Positions 7,511 to 17,168 of a stretch of 64,000 nt of DNA are shown here, piece by piece. Under the pieces are notes generated by a model. The model searched no databases and was not told the DNA's origin. It saw nothing but the letters and a program-made list of their open reading frames with translations. Source of the DNA: JAOPZW01 sp963707695 (lineage in GTDB: Bacteria; Actinomycetota; Thermoleophilia; Solirubrobacterales; Solirubrobacteraceae); contig CAVPQY010000006.1 of the NCBI GenBank assembly GCA_963707695.1, forward strand, positions 434,001 to 498,000. Reading direction: 5' to 3'. The number at the start of each line of letters is the position of its first letter. The stretch's first letter is position 1. Position numbers and translations under genes: made by a program.

Positions 7511-8940
7511 ATGAGTCCGTCGGACGTCGAGCACCTGGACGTCCTCGTGGTCGGTGCCGGACCCGCGGGCGTGGTCGCGGCCGTTCGGGCCGCGCGACTC
7601 GGCGCGCGGACCGCGCTCATCACGCGTGACGCGCTCGGCGGGATCGCGGCCCACGACGGTCCCGTCCCGGTCCGCACCCTCGCCCACGCCGCGCGCCTCA
7701 TCCGCGAGGCCAGACAGCTCTCGCGCTACGGCATCACCGCGGGGGAACCCGGGCTGGACTACCCACGGCTGCTGGAGCGCGTCCGGGAGGTCACCGGCGA
7801 GGTGAGCGCGCACGCGCTGCTCCGCGAGGAGCTGCGGACGTCGGGCGTTGCGGTGCACGAGCACGCCGGCGCCGCTGGCTTCGTCGACGCGCACACCGTC
7901 GCCACCGCCAACGGCCCCGTGCTGCAGTCGGACCGGTTCATCATCTGCACCGGCGGGATGTCACGACGACTCCCGCTGCCCGGGTTCGAGCTGACGAGCA
8001 CGCACAGCGACGCTTGGCGGACTCTCCTCGGTGCCACCGTCGATGCTCGTCGTCGGCGCCGGCGCGACCGGCGTGCAGCTCGCTTCCATCTTCAACGCCT
8101 TCGGGTCGCAGGTCACCCTGTTCGAGGCCGCGCCGAGGATCCTGATGAGCGAGGACCCGGACGTCGCCGCGACGGTCAGCGCCGCGCTGTCCGCGTCGGG
8201 GATCCACGTCCTGGCGGACGCCGGATCCATCGAGCGCTTCGAGCCCTGCGGCACCGGCGTCCGGCTGTGCTACGCCGACGGGGATGCGCACGACCGGATC
8301 GACGCTTCCCTCGCTGTGGTCGCGGTTGGCTGGGTGGCCAACACCGCCGACCTCAACCTCGCTGCCGCCGGGGTCCGCACCGACGAGCGGGGCTACGTCG
8401 CAGGTGGATGCCGAGCTTCGCACGACGGCGTCGCACGTGTTCGCCGCCGGCGACGTGACCGGGCACGTCATGGTCGTCCACGAGGCCGCGCGCGAGGCCT
8501 ACCTCGCGGCCACCAACGCCGTGCTGGGGCACACCACGGCCCTCCCCGCCGAGGTCAGTCCGATCGGCAGCTTCACCGACCCCGAGTACGCGTCGGTCGG
8601 GCTCACCGAAGCAACAGCCCGGGAGACGCGGGACGCGATCGTCGCGACCGAGCGGTTCGACGCGTTGCCGCGACCGATCATCGACGGCCGCACCACCGGG
8701 TTCTGCAAGCTCATCGTCGATCGGCAGCTCCACACCCTCCTCGGATGCCACATCGTCGGAGAGCGCGCCGTCGAACTCGCCCAGGTCGCAGCCGTGGCCA
8801 TGGCCGCGGGGATCACGGTCGAGCAGCTCGCGCTGACCCCGTTCTCGTTCCCCACGTACGCCAACGCCCTCGGGCGCGCCGCGGTTGGAGCCACCAGGCA
8901 GCTCGACCCGCCGGGCGCGGCGCCTGAGCGTCGGCCGTAG
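7511..8940 (+). CDS. FAD-dependent pyridine-nucleotide oxidoreductase without redox cysteines, two frameshifts
   Basis: Three consecutive frames encode one protein of the class I flavoprotein disulfide reductase fold. The FAD motif VVGAGPAGVVAA comes first, then the NAD(P) motif LVVGAGATGVQLASIF, then FAAGDVTGHVMVVHEA and the dimerisation domain. Extra single bases near 8021 and 8401 break the frame; removing them restores about 476 residues. Where family members have GGTCxxxxGCxPSK, this protein has GGIAAHDGPVPVR, so neither redox cysteine is present. The C-terminal His-Glu pair is also replaced (FPTYANAL). It is therefore not a disulfide reductase. A transhydrogenase-like or other NAD(P)H:acceptor activity is conceivable. 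The ATG at 7475 is an alternative start. Confidence 0.75.
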
Positions 8941-8971
8941 ACGCCCACGGGGCTCACCGTGATCAGTTGTC

Positions 8972-10459
8972 CTAGAGGCCGGGCTTCGCCTCGATGCGGC
9001 CGGAGGCCACGGCGTCCATCATCGCGGTGTAGTCGCGCTCGTTCTGGTCCGCGTAGGTCTCGGCGAAGGAGGCCATGGCCCGGTCGAAGCTGCTGCCCCG
9101 GCCGAGGTAGCTCGCGATCGCGATGACGTCGCCCGAGCGGGCGTGCGCCCTGGCGAGCGTTCTGCCGCAGAGGTCCGCGTAGACGGTCATCGCCGCTGCG
9201 TTCATGACCTCGACGAGCGCGGAGCCCTTCGCGTCCCAGAGCTGGCGGACGTAGAAGTCGCGCTCGACGCCGTCGAAGGACTCGGTCCTGATCCAGCCGA
9301 GGAGGATGTCGCTGGTGGCCTGCATCATGCGTTGGCCCTCGACGACGCGCTGGCCGTGGCTGCTGTGCGTGCTCTTGCCGAGGAACGGCTCGAGCACCGA
9401 CGCCTCGGCCTGCTTGAACTGCAGGAACAGCGGGTCGCTCTGGTCGCGCCCGAGCAAGAGCATGATCCAGGCGCGAGTGCCGACGCTGCCGACGCCGACG
9501 ACCTTGTGGGCCGCATGGACGTAGCGGTAGCGCTCCAGCAGTCGGCGCCGGTCCGCGGTCAACGTGCGCCGGTACGAGTGGATGACGCCGCGCAGGTAGT
9601 CCTCGACGCGGTCGCGTTGGGCCCGGGGCACAACGTCCTCGATCGGGACGATGAGCGGCGGATCGCTCGCGATCCGCGGTTCACCGTCGACCGTCTCCGT
9701 GAGCTTGCCGAACGCCCTCACGCTGTCCTTGGAACGTGCCTTCGCGACGTTCTTCTCGAAGCGCTTCACCTGCTTGGCGGTGGCTTGTCTGGCGGCGAGC
9801 TCGGCGAACTCTTCGACATCGACGTGGGCGTACCAGACGTCCAGGTTGCCCATGTCGGCATAGCTCCTCATCGCTGCGCGGTACGCGCGCGCGACGGCGG
9901 TGTTGATCGATCTGCGCTGCTTGCTGTCGAAGCCGCGATCGCGGCCGGCAACCGCGAAGCTCGCCACCAGGCGCTTCACATCCCACTCGAACGGTCCGGG
10001 GAGCGTTTCGTCGAAGTCGTTCACGCCGAACACGAGGCGCCGGTCCGGCGACGCGAACCCGCCGAAGTTCGAAAGATGGGCGTCGCCGCAGAGCTGGACG
10101 TGGAGGTCCGTTCTGGGTTGGCGGGCGAGATCCGCGGCCATCGGATAGGCGGCTCCACGGAAGAACGTGAATGGGGAGACCAGCATCCGTCCGTAGCGGA
10201 CGGGCACCAGTTCCGGTACCCGCGTCGCCGACTGCTCCTCGAGCAGCTCGACCGGGTCGGGTCGATCCGGTGCCGGTTCCCACACACCGTGCACCGAGCG
10301 TGGCACCTCGGCGCGAGCGGCTCTGCCCGCCGCCATCCGCTCGCTGGGCTCGAGGTGCGGTACGGGCCGCGCCGCGCGCCGCGAGCCGTTGCCGCCGGCA
10401 TCCGAGGAGGCACCCGCAACTCGGTCCGGGCTCTCGGTGACTAGATCGACGCTCGCCAT
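8972..10459 (-). CDS. DUF2252 family protein
   Basis: A 495-residue protein with the DUF2252 signatures: CGDAHLSNFG near residues 124-133 and NDFDE near 147-151. These sit like the catalytic loop and metal motif of kinase-fold phosphotransferases. Also present are FFRGAAYPMAADL upstream and VGVGSVGTRAWIMLL plus FLQFKQAEASVLEP later. The function of the family is not established; a small-molecule or protein kinase-like role is suggested by the motifs. The start at 10459 was chosen over one 22 codons upstream because it has a strong GGGAGGGAGC ribosome site. It is transcribed away from the neighbouring DUF6325 remnant. Confidence 0.88.
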   Translation of the reverse strand: MASVDLVTESPDRVAGASSDAGGNGSRRAARPVPHLEPSERMAAGRAARAEVPRSVHGVWEPAPDRPDPVELLEEQSATRVPELVPVRYGRMLVSPFTFFRGAAYPMAADLARQPRTDLHVQLCGDAHLSNFGGFASPDRRLVFGVNDFDETLPGPFEWDVKRLVASFAVAGRDRGFDSKQRRSINTAVARAYRAAMRSYADMGNLDVWYAHVDVEEFAELAARQATAKQVKRFEKNVAKARSKDSVRAFGKLTETVDGEPRIASDPPLIVPIEDVVPRAQRDRVEDYLRGVIHSYRRTLTADRRRLLERYRYVHAAHKVVGVGSVGTRAWIMLLLGRDQSDPLFLQFKQAEASVLEPFLGKSTHSSHGQRVVEGQRMMQATSDILLGWIRTESFDGVERDFYVRQLWDAKGSALVEVMNAAAMTVYADLCGRTLARAHARSGDVIAIASYLGRGSSFDRAMASFAETYADQNERDYTAMMDAVASGRIEAKPGL

Positions 10460-10700
10460 GAGCTGCGCTCCCTCCCTGTACGCGATGACGTCGAGTCGCC
10501 GCGCGTGCTGGTTCGCTGGGAGCATCTAAACGAGCCTGATCTCACGCGTCATCGTCCCGTTGGCATGAAGTTCCACGGGCCGGCCGGCGTACGCCGACGG
10601 GAATCCCCCAAACGGGGCGATGCGCCCCGGACGCCCGTGATCAACGCTGATGGAGCACCAAAGCGCCGCAAGATGGCCGCCATCAACGAAGGGACATGAC

Positions 10701-11175
10701 ATGGCGATCGGACCGGCCCAACTGACACTCCCGGGCATCAACCACGACGAGATCCATGGCGAGCCGGAGCGGCTGCGCGAGAGCGAGACCCTTCGCGCGC
10801 TCGGCGCGCTGGTCGTCTACAACGATGTGGCCGGCGCGTTCGAGATCCAGCACCTCGGCCAGCTCTCCGAGGACGAGGCGATCGAGGTCTTCGACCAGAT
10901 TTGGGCGGCAGTAGGCCCCGACATCGAGGGTGAGGACGAAACGGGGTGGGCGCTGAGGCGTTCGGGGCGTCGGCGTTCGATGGCGTCCATGTATCCCTAT
11001 GAGCAGGTCCGCAATGTGCTCGCCGGCAATCGCGAGCGGCTACTTCTCAGCCCCGGTGGTGATGGAGCATCACTCGGCGCTGCCGCTGGGCGGCCCGATT
11101 GGCTCGCGCGGCGCCCTGTGCAACGACGCCTCCGTGAGTCTGATGACTCGAACGCGATCGGACTCGTCTCAAGAC
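10701..11175 (+). pseudogene. DUF6325-like protein, degraded by frameshifts
   Basis: The first 75 codons, from an ATG with a GAAGGGA ribosome site, match the N-terminus of the DUF1269/DUF6325 small-protein family (ERLRESETLRALGALVVYND, then LGQLSEDEAIEVF). After about 10945 the frame becomes meaningless. The glycine/alanine-rich middle (GVGAEAFGASAFDG) appears in a second frame and ends at a stop. The family's C-terminal segment (AIASGYFSAPVVMEHHSALPL, aligned here to the usual AAIxLIEHxWAxPL pattern) lies in a third frame near 11026-11100. Two independent frame changes plus an internal stop argue for true decay. Function of the family is unknown. Confidence 0.6.
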
Positions 11176-11313
11176 CGGGCGCCCAGGACCGGTCTGCCGA
11201 CCGTGCGTCACATCGGACACGCATTCCGTTCCACGTTGGGATCACGACGCACTTCACAGCGACGCAGGCGAGCTGCCTGAGCCAGGCGAAAACTCGAACC
11301 GAGAGGAAAGACA

Positions 11314-11496
11314 ATGCTCCTATGGATTCTCTTCGTGACGCTGTACTTGATCGCGCTGTTCTGGCTAGGACTTGCGACGCTGCGCCGCGGCCACACCGTC
11401 CTATTCTGGGTAGGAATCTTCATTCCCTTCCTGTGGATCCTCGGCGCCTTCATGGCACCGACGCAGAAGGCGGCCGCTGCCCAACGTCTCTCCTGA
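11314..11496 (+). CDS. Small two-helix membrane protein
   Basis: Sixty residues with two hydrophobic segments (LLWILFVTLYLIALFWLG and VLFWVGIFIPFLWILGAFM) separated by a short basic loop RRGH. The ATG has a clear GAGAGGAAAG ribosome site. The plan resembles short PLD-N/superinfection-immunity-type two-helix proteins, but no firm family match is claimed. It stands alone between a decayed gene and a carboxymuconolactone-decarboxylase-like gene. Confidence 0.7.
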   Translation: MLLWILFVTLYLIALFWLGLATLRRGHTVLFWVGIFIPFLWILGAFMAPTQKAAAAQRLS

Positions 11497-11686
11497 GAGC
11501 GTAGGAACGCATCGAGGCTCGCACGGATGGTCCGGCCGCGAGGGGAGCCCATGCTCACCGTCAGAGCGCCCGAGGAGCCGGCCGCAAGCCTGGTCCCCGA
11601 GCTCGGCCAAGACGCTCGCCGACGCGCTACGTCGCGGGTCCGCACAAGGGTTTCGGCGGCGATCACTGAGGACCCACCGAGGAGAC

Positions 11687-12268
11687 ATGGCTGACGACAC
11701 GGAGATCCTGCGCAAGCTTGCTCTCAACGACCGCGGCTTCGTTGACACCGTGCTCGGCATGGGGCACGACACGGTGGATGTCTCGCGTCTCGATCAGAAG
11801 ACGCATGCGTTGATCCGCTTGGCGGCGTCGCTCGCAGTCGACGCCGGACCCAGTTCCTACAAGTCGAACATCGAAGTGGCGCTCGCAGCCGGCGCTCAGG
11901 TCGACGAGATCGTCGGCACGTTGATCGCGGTGGCTCCCGTCATCGGGCTGGCCCGCGTCGTGTCCGACGCGCCCGAGCTGGCGCTGGCACTCGGCTACGA
12001 CGTGGAAGCGGCGCTCGAGGCGCAGGGCGACGGCGCGACGTGCGGTGTCGTCTGCGGTCGCGCACCGTGGTCACCGAGCGGCACCACAGATGCGGCAAGA
12101 TCCGCGGCTTGTGTCGCGCGTGAGGCTCGGGGACAGGGACCTCACTCGAGCGATCGCGCAACGGTTGGTGCCAGGGCTCGCGGATCGGTCTCGGGATCCA
12201 TCCCCTTGAGGGGTCACGTGGGCACCTCGGCGGCCCCGCGCTCCCGCGAGGTCTCCGTCCGCGATTAG
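11687..12268 (+). CDS. Carboxymuconolactone decarboxylase-like protein with long unexplained tail
   Basis: The first ~115 residues form the all-helical CMD/AhpD-like domain: MADDTEILRKLALNDRGFVD, then LIRLAASLAVDAGPSSY, then VDEIVGTLIAVAPVIGLARVV. The CxxC pair of AhpD peroxidases is absent, so a peroxidase role is unlikely. Such domains normally end near ALALGYDVEAALE. Here the frame runs on for another ~75 residues of low-complexity sequence to 12268, which suggests a lost stop or a frameshift near 12025. A ribosome site (GAGGAGAC) precedes the ATG. A second, shorter homologue is at 25930. Confidence 0.75.
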   Translation: MADDTEILRKLALNDRGFVDTVLGMGHDTVDVSRLDQKTHALIRLAASLAVDAGPSSYKSNIEVALAAGAQVDEIVGTLIAVAPVIGLARVVSDAPELALALGYDVEAALEAQGDGATCGVVCGRAPWSPSGTTDAARSAACVAREARGQGPHSSDRATVGARARGSVSGSIPLRGHVGTSAAPRSREVSVRD

Positions 12269-12276
12269 ATGCCGCA

Positions 12277-12636
12277 ATGGCGCACGCGCAGCCGCCGCCG
12301 AACCTCGATGAGGCCCGCACGTCGATGGCGGCGGAGCGCACCTGGCTCGCGTGGTGGCGCACCGGGCTGGCGGCGACGGCCGGGGCGCTCGCCGTCGGCC
12401 GGCTCGCGCCGAACCTGCTTCACGTCGCCTCGTGGCCGTACGTCCTGCTCGGCTGCGGGTACGCGGCGCTGGCCGTCGGGCTGATGGTCGTGGGCGCCCG
12501 GCGACAGCACGAGCTCGAGCGCGCGTTCCTCGCCGCGGGGCATGTTCCACTGCGGTACCGCACCGTTGAGCTCTTCACGGTCGCCGGCGTCGCGCTGGTC
12601 CTGCTGACGATCGTGCTCGTGATCGCGCAGACGTGA
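12277..12636 (+). CDS. DUF202 (YidH-like) membrane protein
   Basis: A 119-residue protein with the DUF202 signature AAERTWLAWWRTGLA at residues 17-31 followed by three hydrophobic helices. Family members are small inner-membrane proteins of unknown function, often of this length. The start is the second ATG after the preceding stop. A strong hairpin overlaps the stop codon and may end transcription. Confidence 0.85.
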   Translation: MAHAQPPPNLDEARTSMAAERTWLAWWRTGLAATAGALAVGRLAPNLLHVASWPYVLLGCGYAALAVGLMVVGARRQHELERAFLAAGHVPLRYRTVELFTVAGVALVLLTIVLVIAQT

Positions 12637-12655
12637 CGCACCGGCCGTGCGTCAC
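12633..12655 (+). terminator. Hairpin at the end of the DUF202 gene
   Basis: GTGACGCAC-CGGCC-GTGCGTCAC is a perfect 9-bp stem with a 5-base loop that includes the TGA stop. No U tract follows, so it is terminator-like rather than a classical intrinsic terminator. Confidence 0.45.
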
Positions 12656-12851
12656 AGCACTCGAACCGCGGAGCTGCGTCGGCTTCTCTGTGTCGCGTCG
12701 CCTAGTTGCTGCCTCGGTGGGCGCGTCGACGCTGCACGGATCGGCGGCCGGTCGGCGACCTACCTCCTCCTGAACCACACCTCCAGCGGCGATGATCGGA
12801 AGCGCTTGGGACGTGCTGCCCGCCGATGGACCGTCGTGGATCAGCGCGACG

Positions 12852-14570
12852 CTACTCGGTGGTGGCCGCAGGCGAAGGCCGGCCAGCGGGGGGCGCTCGT
12901 TCGGCCTTCGCCGTGATGGACCCGGGCTGCCGCGTGGGGATGCGGCCGGTGAAGAACAGCGCCAGCGCTGCAACGCCCGCGATGATGGCCAGTGCGGCTC
13001 GCAGCGCGCTGAGCCGTGCCTTCGCGTTCTCGTCCACGATCGCGGATTGGGTCTTGCCGGTGACATGAGCCTTGTCGAGCTGCGCCTTGAGGTCGTCGTC
13101 CGACAGGAACGGAACCCCGCTGGACAGCTGCGTGTCCGCCTGCTGCGAGATGCGCGAAGGGACGTCAGGGTTCTGCTCGATCCCCGTCAGCAGCGTCGCG
13201 GTGAGGCTGGCGATCAACACCGACCCTGCCAGCGCAGTCCCGAGCGACGCCCCGAGGTTCGTCGCCGTGTTCTGCAAGCCGCCCACTTCGGGGCTCTCAG
13301 CGTCAGCGACTGCTGAGACGGTGACGCTGCCGAGCTGCGAGGCCAGGGCACCGATGCCGAATCCCATCAGCAACAGCGGCACCGTCACCACCTTGGCCGA
13401 CGCGTCCTGATCCAAGGCCGCCAGCAGCACGACGATCCCGGCGAACATCGAGAGCAGCCCGACGCGCACGATGCGGCGCGGGTTCGCGTCCGGCCGGAGT
13501 CGCGGGATGCCCGCGGCTGCCACCAGCAGCGTGACGGACAGCGGCAGCAGGCGGATGCCGGTGTCGATCGCCGAGAGGCCGAGCGAGACCGACAGGAACA
13601 GCGGGATGACGAAGAAGACGCCGGCCTGGATGAAGTACTGGAAGGAGAACATGCGCAGGCCGCCGCGGAGTTGGGCGTTCTCCATCAGCGACGGGCGCAC
13701 GAGCGGCTCCACGCCGCGGTCTTCGAGGTGCGACTCCCAGGAGAAGAACAGCCAGACGAGGAAGAGGCCGCCCAGGATCAGCCACAGCGTCGCCGAGATG
13801 CCGAACAACTCCGGCGCGTCGGGCTTCGGCGCGACCCAGCCCCAGACGCTCGAGCGGAGGACGCCGAACACGGCAAGGCCCAGGCCCGCCGCCGAAAGGA
13901 CGACACCGACGAAGTCGATCCGCGGACGCTCGCCCGGCGGCTCGTCCTGGATCCGCCGGGCCAGCGCGAGGATCGCCAGCACCATCAGCACCTCGCCGAC
14001 GAACACCAGCCGCCAGCTGAGGTAGGTCGTGAAGAGCCCGCCCACGAGCGGCCCGACCGCGACGGCGATCGCCGCCGCCGCCGCCACGAGCCCGTAGGCT
14101 CGCGGCCGATCCTCGCGCGGGAAGTTGGCGGCCACGAGCGCGACGATCGCCGGCAGGATCAGGGCGGCCCCGATGCCCTCGAGGAGCGACCACCCGACGA
14201 GCAGGACGCCCAGCGACGGCGACAGGGCGGTCGTGAGCGAGCCGGTGCCGTAGATCACGCAGCCCAGGGAGAAGGCCCGCTTGCGGCCGATCAGTGCCCC
14301 GATCTTGCCGCCGGTGACCATCAGCGTCGCCATGACGAGCGTATACAGCGTGATCGCCGTCTGGATGCCGGTGACGTCGGTGTTCAGGTCCTTGGCGACG
14401 GTCGCGATCGCGACGTTCATGACCGACGTGTCGAGCGTCATCAGGAACTGGCCGGCGGCGAGCGTCGCCAGGACGACGCTCGCGCCTGCCGCTGCGCCCG
14501 TTGCGCTCCTGTTCGCGTTCGTGCCGACAGGCATCGCTGCGAGCGTCGAGCGTGCGCTCCCTCCGCGCAT
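12852..14570 (-). CDS. DHA2-family MFS drug/metabolite exporter
   Basis: A 572-residue transporter with the EmrB/QacA plan. Motif D1 FLMTLDTSVMNVAI is near residue 42, motif A GGKIGALIGRKRAF near 87, the motif C-like GPLVGGLF near 177, and about 14 hydrophobic helices. A polar extracytoplasmic loop near the C-terminus is typical of the group. It would export drugs or metabolites using the proton gradient. It lies 21 bases downstream of a MalT-like regulator on the same strand, which probably controls it. A start 12 codons later is possible. Confidence 0.9.
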   Translation of the reverse strand: MRGGSARSTLAAMPVGTNANRSATGAAAGASVVLATLAAGQFLMTLDTSVMNVAIATVAKDLNTDVTGIQTAITLYTLVMATLMVTGGKIGALIGRKRAFSLGCVIYGTGSLTTALSPSLGVLLVGWSLLEGIGAALILPAIVALVAANFPREDRPRAYGLVAAAAAIAVAVGPLVGGLFTTYLSWRLVFVGEVLMVLAILALARRIQDEPPGERPRIDFVGVVLSAAGLGLAVFGVLRSSVWGWVAPKPDAPELFGISATLWLILGGLFLVWLFFSWESHLEDRGVEPLVRPSLMENAQLRGGLRMFSFQYFIQAGVFFVIPLFLSVSLGLSAIDTGIRLLPLSVTLLVAAAGIPRLRPDANPRRIVRVGLLSMFAGIVVLLAALDQDASAKVVTVPLLLMGFGIGALASQLGSVTVSAVADAESPEVGGLQNTATNLGASLGTALAGSVLIASLTATLLTGIEQNPDVPSRISQQADTQLSSGVPFLSDDDLKAQLDKAHVTGKTQSAIVDENAKARLSALRAALAIIAGVAALALFFTGRIPTRQPGSITAKAERAPPAGRPSPAATTE

Positions 14571-14591
14571 CGCCCCATCTGGAGGAGATCG

Positions 14592-16907
14592 CTAGATCAG
14601 GGTGAGCTGACGCGCGCGCTCGACGGCAGCGCTCCGCGAGGAGACGTTGAGCTTGCGGTAGACGGCCATCGCGTGCGACTTCACGGTGTGGCGCGAGACG
14701 AACAGGCGGTCGCCGATCTCGCGGAACGACAGGTGCGTCGCGAGGTAGGGCAGCAGGCGGAGCTCAGCCTCGGTGAGCGTGGAGACCCCGGGTGCGTCGG
14801 CATGGATCGCACCCACGCTCGTACGCAGCTCGTCCACCTGAGCCGGCAGCGTGCCGAGGTCGGGTTGCCGGCGCAGCACGGCGTCGACCTCGCGCAGCAC
14901 GGTCTCGGCGCCCCCGGCATCGGCGAGCGTCAGATAGGCCCGCGCCAGCTCTAGGCGCGTCTGCACCGCGTAGTACGGCATCGCGTACGTGAGCTGCGGC
15001 CGAAGGCGCTGCACCCGCGCCATGAGGTCTTCCGCGCCTCGACCATCGCCTCGGTTCAGCGCCACGCGCGCTTCGACGGCAAGCGCCAGCGCGCTCGTCG
15101 GGTGGTCCTCGATCCCGTACTGCCCGATGATCCGGCGGGCCGACGTGGCGTGCTCCTCCCCTTGGACCCAGGCCCCACGCGCGAGCGCGAGAGCCGCACG
15201 CTCACCCAACGCAACGGTCGCGACGTCGGCGTCCGGGAGCTCGAGGGCGGCTTCGGCGACGTCGGAGAACAGCCCGTCGGCCTCGTCGCCGTCGCCGGTG
15301 AGCCACCGCGAGATGGCCACCAGTCCGAGGGCATGCGGCCAGAAGGGGCTGCCACGGGCGAGCGTCCGGACCGCGAGCTCCGCGTCTGCGCGCATCCTCA
15401 CGGCGCCACCACGACAACGCTGCGCGCGGAGGAGGGCGAGCCACGCGTCGATCGAGCCGCTGCCGTCGGGCAGGGCGCCCTCGTAGCTGCCGCTCGCCGC
15501 AGCATCCGCCCACCGGTCGGCCTCCGCAGGGCGCCCCCACACGGTGGCGAGCAGTGCGCCGAGCACCGCGAGCGCCGCGTTCTGCTCGAGCGCTCCGTGT
15601 GACTCCAGCCACCCGAGCCAGCGTTCTGCCGTGGCGGCCCGACCGCTCTGGTAGACGGGCAGACCGCAGAGGACGACCAGCCGCGCCGCCCGGTCGACGT
15701 CCCCGGCGTCCTGCGCGTACCCGATCGCGGCCTCCGGCTGCCCGTTCGCCTCGCACCAGTCGGCGGCGCGCGCAAGCAGACGCGGCACGAGATCGGGCTC
15801 GGCTCGCTCCAGCTCCGAGCGCAGCAGCTCCCGGAACAGGTGGTGATAGCGGTACCACTCGCCGGTCCGGTCGAGCGGTACCACGAACAGGTTCGAATCC
15901 GCGAGCGATCTCAGGAGCGTCGCGGAGCCGGTCCCCTCGAGGACCGCGTCGCAGAGCTCGCCCGACATGGGCTCGAGGACGGCGGTCCTCGTCAGGAACA
16001 GCAGCTCGTCGCGCGGGAGGCGCGACAGGAGCTCCGAGACGAGGTACTCGGCCACGAACCGGTCGTCGCCACGGAACCCGGTCACGCCGTTCATCCCGGT
16101 TCTGCTCACCTTGGCGCTGAGCGCAGCCAGGTACACGCCTGCGGACCAGCCCTCGGTGTGGTCGACGACCTCGGCGACCTCGGCGTCCGTCGGCTCGAGC
16201 CCGGTCGCACTCAGCAGCTGACGCGCCTCGGCCACGTCCAGGCTCAGCTCGTTGGGCCCGAGCTCGACGACGAGGCTCCGAGCGCGCAGCGCTCCGAGCG
16301 GCAACGGGGGATGACTCCGCGAGGAGAGCACGAGCTGCGAACCCTCGGGCACGTGTCTCGTCAGCGCGGCGATGGCATCCAGGCACACCGGGGACTCGAG
16401 CAGGTGCAGGTCATCGATGACGAGGACGACGGCGTCCTCCATCGTCGTCAACGCGACTCCTAGGCGGGGCACCACCGTTCCCTCGACGGAGACGCCGGGC
16501 GACGTGAGCGCCTCGAACACCCCCGCCGGAAGCGGTGAGATCCGGTCCAGCGCGTTCGCGACGTACGTCAGAAGGACGATCGGGTCGTTGTCGCCGGCAT
16601 CAATCGACAGCCAGGCGAACGGCCGCTCAGAGCGCTCCGCCCATTGGGCGAGGAGCATCGTCTTCCCCCAACCCGGGCCGGCGGAGAGCAGGACGAGCGG
16701 CGGCGCAGGCGGACCGTCCAACGAGCCGATGAGCTCTGCGCGCGACACGGTTGCCCGGTCGGCAGGAGGTGGGAGCAGCTTCGACTCGAGAAGCTCGAAC
16801 CGCGCCTTCGGGGATGCGGTCGGAGGGCCCTCGTCGAGGAGAGCTGTGCGCTCCTCTGACGGGTACCCCTTGCGAGCGGGCGATCGGAGATCGGTCTGCA
16901 AGTCCAT
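14592..16907 (-). CDS. MalT-like (LAL) ATP-dependent LuxR-family regulator
   Basis: A 771-residue STAND-type regulator. Walker A is GPGWGKT at residues 77-83 and Walker B VLVIDDLHLL at 161-170. There is a winged-helix segment with WYRYHHLFRELL near 365, then helical tetratricopeptide-like repeats through the middle. A C-terminal LuxR helix-turn-helix follows (LTEAELRLLPYLATHLSFREI, then HTVKSHAMAVYRKL). Proteins of this class bind ATP and an inducer, multimerise, and activate target promoters. The DHA2 exporter gene begins 21 bases after its stop, so the likely target is its own operon. The inducer is unknown. Confidence 0.92.
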   Translation of the reverse strand: MDLQTDLRSPARKGYPSEERTALLDEGPPTASPKARFELLESKLLPPPADRATVSRAELIGSLDGPPAPPLVLLSAGPGWGKTMLLAQWAERSERPFAWLSIDAGDNDPIVLLTYVANALDRISPLPAGVFEALTSPGVSVEGTVVPRLGVALTTMEDAVVLVIDDLHLLESPVCLDAIAALTRHVPEGSQLVLSSRSHPPLPLGALRARSLVVELGPNELSLDVAEARQLLSATGLEPTDAEVAEVVDHTEGWSAGVYLAALSAKVSRTGMNGVTGFRGDDRFVAEYLVSELLSRLPRDELLFLTRTAVLEPMSGELCDAVLEGTGSATLLRSLADSNLFVVPLDRTGEWYRYHHLFRELLRSELERAEPDLVPRLLARAADWCEANGQPEAAIGYAQDAGDVDRAARLVVLCGLPVYQSGRAATAERWLGWLESHGALEQNAALAVLGALLATVWGRPAEADRWADAAASGSYEGALPDGSGSIDAWLALLRAQRCRGGAVRMRADAELAVRTLARGSPFWPHALGLVAISRWLTGDGDEADGLFSDVAEAALELPDADVATVALGERAALALARGAWVQGEEHATSARRIIGQYGIEDHPTSALALAVEARVALNRGDGRGAEDLMARVQRLRPQLTYAMPYYAVQTRLELARAYLTLADAGGAETVLREVDAVLRRQPDLGTLPAQVDELRTSVGAIHADAPGVSTLTEAELRLLPYLATHLSFREIGDRLFVSRHTVKSHAMAVYRKLNVSSRSAAVERARQLTLI

Positions 16908-17168
16908 GCCGTGCTTCAGGGCCGTAAACGCTGTCAGGCGACACTAACCGCTACCAGATGTGGGCTTCACCGGAGCGTTGATGTCCCGGAGGGCCGCGCG
17001 GGCCTCCGCCCGGAGGCGGCGGAGAACCTCGCCCGACCGCCTCCTGCTGCCCCACGGCAACACCGGCCGCGGGATCCGCGCGCCGGCGTCTGCCCGTGCC
17101 ATGGGCGATGTGGCGCTTCCGACGGCGCAGCAGCCGGCAGGGCGCGCGCGGCTGGCCGCGACTGACCG

